Below the pieces are notes generated by a model. The model made no database searches. It was not told the DNA's origin and saw only the letters and a list, made by a program, of their open reading frames with translations. A program made the position numbers and the translations under genes. Of a stretch of DNA of 21,034 bases, positions 15,290 to 21,034 are shown piece by piece (within the stretch, counting starts at the first letter, position 1; every line of letters starts with the position of its first letter). The stretch is taken from contig DRBZ01000103.1 in the NCBI GenBank assembly GCA_011043895.1, positions 1 through 21,034 on the forward strand, given 5' to 3'. The stretch is from Candidatus Cloacimonadota bacterium (GTDB lineage Bacteria; Cloacimonadota; Cloacimonadia; JGIOTU-2).

Positions 15290-18250
15290 ATGAAAAAAAT
15301 AATTTTACTCATCATTTTTCTGATCTTCTCAACTGCTGCACTTCATTCGACATATTTTGGAAAGAATAAGACAAGTATTCCGGATATGGAATGGTCTATA
15401 ATGAGAACCACTCATTTTGATGTATATTTTGAGACAGGTCTTGAAATAGTAGCTCAGATAACTACAGTAGTTGTAGAAAATGCTTACTATAGATTTCAAA
15501 GATTATTTGAAGCTTCTCTACCAAAAAAGATACCAATATTGATCTATAACTCACATAATGAGTTCGAGGAAACAAACACTATCTTTCAGATCATAGATGA
15601 AGGCGTGGGAGGTTTTACTGAATTCATCAAAAATAGAGTAGTTGTTCCATTTGATGGTGATTACAAAACCTTTGAATCTACCCTTGTGCATGAACTTTGT
15701 CATGTGTATATGTACTATACAATGCAAGGGGGTAGCTTCTCGAATTTTGCAACTGGAATTTTCTATTCTCTACCATTCTGGTTTTCGGAAGGATTACCAG
15801 AGTGGGCAACGCAACATGGATCTGCAGAAAACGAGATGTACATTCGAGATCTGGTTATCAACGACAAACTCGTTCCGCTTGAATATGTTGATGGATATTA
15901 TGCATATAGAGAAGGTGAATCCTTCCTTCTTTTTTTAGAGGAGTTTTTTGGAAAGAACAGCATCATAGAGCTACTCTATAATTTCAAGATCTATAAAAGT
16001 GTCGATGAAGCAGCCAAAAAAACCTTTGGTTTCAGCATAAATAGTCTTGAGAAGCAATGGCATTACTATTTACTAAAAAAGTACAGCGACCAGATCGATA
16101 AAAATGTACTCCCAGATAGTAAATATCAGCAGCTAACAAAACATAATCCAGAAGAGTCCAATGCTAATTGGGATCCAGTGTTTTCACCTGATGGGACACA
16201 GATATTGTATTATACCAACAAAACCTATACACTCAGTATTTATAAACGTTCTACACTTGGGCTTTATAAACCAAAAAAGATTATTGAGAGTGGTTATTCA
16301 GATAAATATGAAGGTTTTCATTATCTCAAATCATCGCTCTCATATTTTCCTAATGGCGAAAAATTTGCGTTTGTATCAAAAACTTCGAGAGGGGACGAGA
16401 TCGTTATTGCTCGCGTGCAGGATGGTAAGGAAATCGATAGACTGAAGCTTGATTTCAACAGTATATTTGAACTTGATGTATCGCCTGATGGAACAAAGAT
16501 CGTATTTGTCGGTCTGAATGACGCACAAGATGATCTCTATATATATAATTTGAAAACAAAATCTGTTTCACGTCTGACAGATGATTACTTTGATGATCGA
16601 TACCCGAGGTGGTCTAAAGATGGATCACAGATCGTATTCTCGTCACAAAGATTCGTGGACAGGATATTTGAACGAGAGAATGAGGAGCTTATTTTCTCAA
16701 ATCTGTTTTATAATATTTTTATATATGATTTGCATGATGATTCAATAATTGCAATAACAAATTCTAACTTTAATCATCAATATCCCTCTATGACAGAGGA
16801 TCAGGAGAAAATTGTATTCAGTGCTTTTCAGAATAGTGTTTCTAATATTTTTGTATATGATTTTGAAGAAAACGGTGTAGCTCAGATCACAAATACGATT
16901 GGTGGTTCGTTTTCACCAAATGTTAATCATGATAATACAGAGATGGTTTTCTCAAGTTTCTACAATCTCGGTTGGGATCTCTATTTATATTCGAATCCTT
17001 TTGATAGTTTGGCTTACACTCCAAAAATTGAACCGACAAGAGTATCAGAGCAAACGTTTGAAAAGGTATTCCATTTGTCAGAATTCAAGCGTTTTTATCG
17101 ACTTCGGGATAAACTCCAATCCAATAATTCACGTTTTAGTTATCCCTACTTTAGCATGAAAGATACTCTTGAATCCAAACCTGATTTCAAAGAAGACAAG
17201 GAACCAGAGGTTGAGGAGTACAAAGTAACCTTCAGTCCTGATTTCCTTTTTGGTGGGCTCGCATATACTACAGGGTACGGGCTTTCTGCTCAAATGTACA
17301 TATCTCTGAGTGATATTCTTGGAAACAATCACATTGATATCATGTCTGATGTAAATAAATCAATCTCTGAGAGCAATATAATTATCAATTATTACTACAT
17401 CAAACACCGAATGGATTACGGATTAGGATTGTTTAATCTTATTGATGATTATTACTATCTAAACTATTGGATTGATAGTCATGGAATAATATATGATGGA
17501 CTGAAAAAGGAGCGGAGTGCAGGTATTAATACTCTCCTAAGCTATCCTCTGGACAAATACAACCGATTTGATCTGTATAATACCGGTTATTATAATAAAG
17601 TCGAGTGGTTTTTGTGGGATCAGGGAGAGTGGCATTTGCTCGATCAATACACTAGAGAATCATGGATATATTCCCTTTCTCTTTTCTACACACATGATAC
17701 AGCATTATGGGGTATTACAGGACCTATAAAAGGTTCACGTATGCAGACCGGATTCGAAAAAAGTTTTGGTTCTAAAAATGATTTTCTGAATATCTATACA
17801 GATCTCAGGAAATATCTTGCAATTAACAGAAAATATCAGCTCGCAGGAATGTTGCAAGCAGGATTCAGTACCGGTATTGATAAACAGGATTTCATCATGG
17901 GTGGATATTATAATCTCCGCGGATATCTTGATGAGGAATTTTTGGGACATAATATCGCAGTAGCTTCGCTTGAATTTCGCTATCCATTTATAGAAGAATT
18001 GAAGATTGGATTTCCACTCCCTCTATGGATACGAAGCATTCGAGGAGCTATATTCACAGATGTTGGAAAAGTTTGGGATGATTTCAATGAGTTCAAGGAT
18101 AGTGCTAATCATCCATTTAAGATGGGGTATGGAATGGGGACAAGGATGAATCTGGGCTACTTTATCGTTAAGTTTGATTGGGCATGGAGATCAACTGATA
18201 AATTTCTCGGTAAACCTTCTTTCTATTTTTCATTAAATGCAGAATTCTAA
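15290..18250 (+). CDS. Peptidase-MA-like / PD40 / Omp85-type barrel fusion protein
   Basis: I do not know a named gene for this. The 986 residues begin with a signal peptide (about 1-20). A zinc-peptidase-like domain follows (about 35-265) with HELCH at 134-138 (HExxH) and a likely third ligand Glu167 in WFSEGLPEW. Residues about 290-570 hold six PD40-type repeats, for example WDPVFSPDGTQILYYTN, LDVSPDGTKIVFVG, RYPRWSKDGSQIVFSS. The last 340 residues or so look like an outer-membrane barrel: GGYYNLRGY (871-879) and FTDVGKVW (922-929) are Omp85/BamA hallmarks, and the chain ends in aromatic FYFSLNAEF. No POTRA domains are seen. The likely place is the outer membrane, with peptidase-like and propeller parts in the periplasm or outside (inference). 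Its 3' end overlaps or abuts the next lipoprotein gene. Confidence 0.82.
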   Translation: MKKIILLIIFLIFSTAALHSTYFGKNKTSIPDMEWSIMRTTHFDVYFETGLEIVAQITTVVVENAYYRFQRLFEASLPKKIPILIYNSHNEFEETNTIFQIIDEGVGGFTEFIKNRVVVPFDGDYKTFESTLVHELCHVYMYYTMQGGSFSNFATGIFYSLPFWFSEGLPEWATQHGSAENEMYIRDLVINDKLVPLEYVDGYYAYREGESFLLFLEEFFGKNSIIELLYNFKIYKSVDEAAKKTFGFSINSLEKQWHYYLLKKYSDQIDKNVLPDSKYQQLTKHNPEESNANWDPVFSPDGTQILYYTNKTYTLSIYKRSTLGLYKPKKIIESGYSDKYEGFHYLKSSLSYFPNGEKFAFVSKTSRGDEIVIARVQDGKEIDRLKLDFNSIFELDVSPDGTKIVFVGLNDAQDDLYIYNLKTKSVSRLTDDYFDDRYPRWSKDGSQIVFSSQRFVDRIFERENEELIFSNLFYNIFIYDLHDDSIIAITNSNFNHQYPSMTEDQEKIVFSAFQNSVSNIFVYDFEENGVAQITNTIGGSFSPNVNHDNTEMVFSSFYNLGWDLYLYSNPFDSLAYTPKIEPTRVSEQTFEKVFHLSEFKRFYRLRDKLQSNNSRFSYPYFSMKDTLESKPDFKEDKEPEVEEYKVTFSPDFLFGGLAYTTGYGLSAQMYISLSDILGNNHIDIMSDVNKSISESNIIINYYYIKHRMDYGLGLFNLIDDYYYLNYWIDSHGIIYDGLKKERSAGINTLLSYPLDKYNRFDLYNTGYYNKVEWFLWDQGEWHLLDQYTRESWIYSLSLFYTHDTALWGITGPIKGSRMQTGFEKSFGSKNDFLNIYTDLRKYLAINRKYQLAGMLQAGFSTGIDKQDFIMGGYYNLRGYLDEEFLGHNIAVASLEFRYPFIEELKIGFPLPLWIRSIRGAIFTDVGKVWDDFNEFKDSANHPFKMGYGMGTRMNLGYFIVKFDWAWRSTDKFLGKPSFYFSLNAEF

Positions 18251-18251
18251 C

Positions 18252-20765
18252 ATGAAACCAATCTTCATTCTATGTATCCTTCTTTTCATTCTGATGAGTT
18301 GTTCGGTGATGCTTAAACAAAAGCAGGATGTTAATGAGGATTCACGCATAAAACAGCTTCATAAAATTGATGAGCTTATACAGAATCGTGAAATTGTTTC
18401 TGCAAAGAAACATTTAGACAAATATTTAAAGGAATATACTGAAGATATCAGAGGATATAGGAGACTTTTCAGCCTTTTTCATTATGCTGATTATTCATCT
18501 GAAAAGATTGAGAAAGAGAAGATGAAATATACATTGTTATTTGAGGAAATCATTCCTCCAGATAGTCTTGTTCTCCAGATCGATTACTGGTTTCTCCAAG
18601 CGCTTGATGATACTACAGCAACGGATATACTCAATACACTGATCGCAGAATTCCCTGTATGTTCTGTTACAAATGACCATGCACAAGAAGAAGTTTTTGG
18701 ATTTGCAGTTATGAGAGATGATTCTCTTCGTGCAGTAGGATTGGAAGAGTTCCTGAAGACCTTTCCTGAAAATAAATGGGCTGCATTAGGTTGGAGATAT
18801 TTACTCTATTCATACGAAAATCTTAACGATGAAGTCAAGGTAGATTCAGTATTGGCAGCAATTGAAAACAAGTTTCCAAATGAACCAAAGATGATCAATA
18901 TTATTGCCAGAACATATCTCGACAGGAATGATAAATTGGAGTATTATGAAGAACGTTTAAGTAAATGTATAGACTCCCTCGATTTGGAAGATTGGGATCG
19001 TAGTTTTTATTTTTTTGGCGACAAATCCAGGGAGGAGCAACTGGCGACATATAGATTTACACTTGCGGAATTACTCTATGAGCAGCAGAAGTATGAAGAA
19101 GCATTAGATGTGCTACAAGAGATTTATCCTGAATATTTGAAAGCGTCACATCTATATTTATTTGGCAAGATTGAAATAGCTTTACATAGAGATGCACAAG
19201 CTTTTTCTCATCTTCTGGAAGCAGTAAAAAAAGGAGACGATCGAAACTACTGGACACCAAGGGCTGATACACTTTTACACCAGCTCTATGCAGATTTTTC
19301 GGATGGAGGAAAAGCCTTTAGGCAGTTTGTGAATGTCTGGGCTAAATATAAAGAACCGATATTCGTTGATGTTACTAAGGAATCTGGATTGGAAGACTAT
19401 AGAAGATCAAGGATTGCATGGGGTGATTATAATAACGATTGCTATGATGATATACTATTAAACGGTAACACTCTTTTGTGTAATAATCAGGATGGCACCT
19501 TTATTGATGTGAGTGATAATCTTGGAATATCAGATGCCAAGTCAAATGGCGGTATCTGGGCAGATTTTAATCGTGATGGCTGGCTCGATTTTTTTGCAAC
19601 CTCTTCATCAAAAGAGATGGAAGATCGGCTGTGGAAAAATAATGAGGGTAATTCATTTGTAGATGTAACTGATGTATCACCTCTTGCAGATACACTTCAA
19701 ACCGAAGGTGCTGCGTGGGGCGACATAAATGGCGATTTATATCCCGACCTATATCTGGCAAACTACGAACATGGTGGAACCTACGACAAAGAACCTGACT
19801 TCCTATTTATCAACAACACCGATGGTTCATTCTCTGATGTATCAACCGAGCGACAGATCATTCCACCTTTTGATGAGGACCAGGCAGGTCGTGGGGTGAA
19901 CTGGGGAGATTACAACAATGATGGTTTTCTGGATATCTTTGTATCAAATTATAGATTAGATAAAAATTTTCTATGGAAGAACATAAAAGGACAGAGATTC
20001 AGCAATGTAGCAAAAGAAGTTGGTGTAGAAGGTTACTATGTCGATGGTTGGTATGGGCATACCATTGGAAGCGAATGGGGAGATTTCGATAATGATGGCG
20101 ATCTCGATCTTATATGTGCTAACCTTGCGCATCCACGGTATATAAAATTTTCAGATATGACACAGCTTTTTGTGAATGATTTGAAGAAAAATAGATTCTA
20201 TGATATAAGAGAATCGGCAGGTATAACATATGATGAGTGCCACAGTGATCCCTCATGGGGAGATGTAAACGGTGATGGTTATCTTGATCTATTTATTACT
20301 TCAATATATCCAAATAGGAGAAGCTATCTCTATCTCAACAATGGCGACAAAACATTCACAGATATCACATATTTAGCTGGAGTAAGAACATTCAATTCAT
20401 GGGGAGCAGCATTTTCTGATTATGATAATGATGGAGATATCGATCTACTGGTGTGTAGCAATGATGGCATACATCTGTTTCGCAACAATACTGATCCTGA
20501 GTATTGGCTTAAAGTGCAGATCATTGATGAAAATGGCTTTACTCCAATAATTGGAACTCGTATTGAGGTTGACCAAGATGGCTTCAGGCAGATTCGAGAG
20601 ATCCAAGGGGGCAAAGGCACTACGAACCAGCACAGTATGGTTCAGTATTTTGGATTTTCATCCGAAGGAAATGTATCTGTAATAGTATCGTTTCTAGATG
20701 GTTCAGAAAGAAAGCTCAGAGATCAGGAGATTAATCAAACTGTTACAATTGAGTATAATAAATAA
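18252..20765 (+). CDS. Lipoprotein with seven FG-GAP-type calcium-loop motifs and ASPIC/UnbV C-terminus
   Basis: Function unknown. From the ATG at 18252 it has 837 residues; an in-frame ATG at 18237 would overlap the previous gene by 14 bases. It starts with a lipoprotein signal, lipobox Leu14-Met15-Ser16-Cys17 (MKPIFILCILLFILMSC). Residues about 30-365 look helical and TPR-like (segments such as LAELLYEQQKYEEALDVLQE). From about 370 come seven FG-GAP/VCBS loops with DxNxDG-type residues, at 392-400, 438-446, 491-499, 553-561, 611-619, 671-679 and 723-731, typical of a seven-bladed propeller binding calcium; the first and third have lost the loop glycine (DCYDD, DLYPD). The last 80 residues (YWLKVQIIDE through REIQGGKGTTNQ to SVIVSFLDGSERK) match ASPIC/UnbV, the CRTAC1 C-terminal domain. 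Neither start has a Shine-Dalgarno; coupling to the preceding gene is likely. Confidence 0.85.
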   Translation: MKPIFILCILLFILMSCSVMLKQKQDVNEDSRIKQLHKIDELIQNREIVSAKKHLDKYLKEYTEDIRGYRRLFSLFHYADYSSEKIEKEKMKYTLLFEEIIPPDSLVLQIDYWFLQALDDTTATDILNTLIAEFPVCSVTNDHAQEEVFGFAVMRDDSLRAVGLEEFLKTFPENKWAALGWRYLLYSYENLNDEVKVDSVLAAIENKFPNEPKMINIIARTYLDRNDKLEYYEERLSKCIDSLDLEDWDRSFYFFGDKSREEQLATYRFTLAELLYEQQKYEEALDVLQEIYPEYLKASHLYLFGKIEIALHRDAQAFSHLLEAVKKGDDRNYWTPRADTLLHQLYADFSDGGKAFRQFVNVWAKYKEPIFVDVTKESGLEDYRRSRIAWGDYNNDCYDDILLNGNTLLCNNQDGTFIDVSDNLGISDAKSNGGIWADFNRDGWLDFFATSSSKEMEDRLWKNNEGNSFVDVTDVSPLADTLQTEGAAWGDINGDLYPDLYLANYEHGGTYDKEPDFLFINNTDGSFSDVSTERQIIPPFDEDQAGRGVNWGDYNNDGFLDIFVSNYRLDKNFLWKNIKGQRFSNVAKEVGVEGYYVDGWYGHTIGSEWGDFDNDGDLDLICANLAHPRYIKFSDMTQLFVNDLKKNRFYDIRESAGITYDECHSDPSWGDVNGDGYLDLFITSIYPNRRSYLYLNNGDKTFTDITYLAGVRTFNSWGAAFSDYDNDGDIDLLVCSNDGIHLFRNNTDPEYWLKVQIIDENGFTPIIGTRIEVDQDGFRQIREIQGGKGTTNQHSMVQYFGFSSEGNVSVIVSFLDGSERKLRDQEINQTVTIEYNK

Positions 20766-21034
20766 TATCATCTTTTCACAAGTCGATAATACGTAATAAT
20801 TAAGAAAAAATTATACTGTGTCTAACGCTTTTTACATGCTGAGTTTTTTACCTATGAAAATTGTGCGTATTCTAAAAATATAACACATTCCTCGTTCATA
20901 AGAACCAAATTTAAACCCAAATAATGCAGTTGAAATAATTATATTAAAAGGATAATTGCATAATTGACCACATATCAGAAGTTTATTCTTATTCAACAAA
21001 AGTAAAAATATGTGAGAAAATTATGTGCAATCGA
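20766..21034. other. AT-rich non-coding tail
   Basis: No ORF of convincing length is seen on either strand; the longest start-to-stop reads I checked are 15 codons (20836-20883 on +, and one on -). A weak ATAATT/AATTAT inverted repeat follows the lipoprotein gene but has no G-C stem, so I do not call a terminator. ATAATTG occurs twice 8 bases apart (20952 and 20960) after TTGAAA at 20930-20935, and GATAAT at 20951-20956 could be a -10 with 15-base spacing; all are low-complexity AT matches. The region probably separates two transcription units. Confidence 0.5.

Noticed and set aside
20785..20812. ATAATT/AATTAT inverted repeat after the last gene as a terminator
   Set aside because: Only A-T pairs and no following T-run, so no real terminator.
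20836..20883. 15-codon ATG-to-stop frame in the tail
   Set aside because: Too short, no Shine-Dalgarno, no recognisable peptide.
1..21034. CRISPR, tRNA, rRNA, insertion sequence or phage genes
   Set aside because: No spaced identical repeats, no cloverleaf-like sequence in the gaps, and no transposase or phage-type protein among the frames.

Overview
This 21 kb window is AT-rich (my impression by eye, not computed). It carries 17 protein-coding genes, all on the + strand and packed almost end to end; only two gaps before the last gene (97 and 69 bases) exceed 40 bases. Most junctions are 0-30 bases or overlap, so one or a few long polycistronic transcripts are likely. I found no RNA gene, insertion sequence, prophage or CRISPR array. 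The organism looks like a diderm (Gram-negative) bacterium: it encodes Kdo synthesis (kdsA, kdsC), LPS transport (lptC, lptA, lptB), an MCE/Mla-type lipid transport pair, an Omp85-type barrel protein and lipoproteins. Several features are not proteobacterial: LptC is a predicted lipoprotein, PurN has the GGEGMYG-type loop I associate with Bacteroidetes-like enzymes, the glucose-6-phosphate isomerase is the SIS-domain PGI/PMI type, and HPr kinase is present. I infer the FCB group or a neighbouring uncultured phylum such as Cloacimonadota, with moderate confidence.

Layout. 1-799 holds the 3' part of a pseudouridine-5'-phosphate glycosidase gene (psuG), cut by the window edge. 897-3331 is pyrG-kdsA: CTP synthase, whose product is needed to activate Kdo, and Kdo-8-phosphate synthase. 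After a short non-coding gap with a palindrome and a hairpin come kdsC-lptC-lptA-lptB (3401-6280), which finish Kdo and build the LPS export machine. lipA (lipoyl synthase) follows, then hpf-hprK-ptsH-ptsI (7214-10685): a ribosome hibernation factor and a set of phosphotransferase regulators (HPr kinase, HPr, Enzyme I) with no sugar permease nearby. 10714-13679 holds a PGI/PMI isomerase, purN and a tRNA methylthiotransferase of the MtaB type. 13682-15277 is an MlaF-like ATPase and MlaD-like MCE protein without an adjacent permease gene. 15290-20765 holds two large envelope proteins: a fusion of a HELCH-containing peptidase-like domain, PD40 repeats and an Omp85-type barrel, and a lipoprotein with a helical N-terminal half, seven FG-GAP-type calcium-loop motifs and an ASPIC/UnbV C-terminus. 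The last 269 bases have no gene I can support.

Two points stand out. First, the order kdsC-lptC-lptA-lptB-X-hpf-(kinase/PTS)-HPr matches the enterobacterial cluster kdsC-lptC-lptA-lptB-rpoN-hpf-ptsN-rapZ-ptsO, but lipA sits where rpoN would be and HPr kinase/HPr/EI replace the nitrogen PTS. Second, the protease-like/PD40/Omp85 fusion with the adjoining seven-motif FG-GAP lipoprotein forms a two-gene envelope unit of unknown job; it is the best candidate here for an undescribed system.
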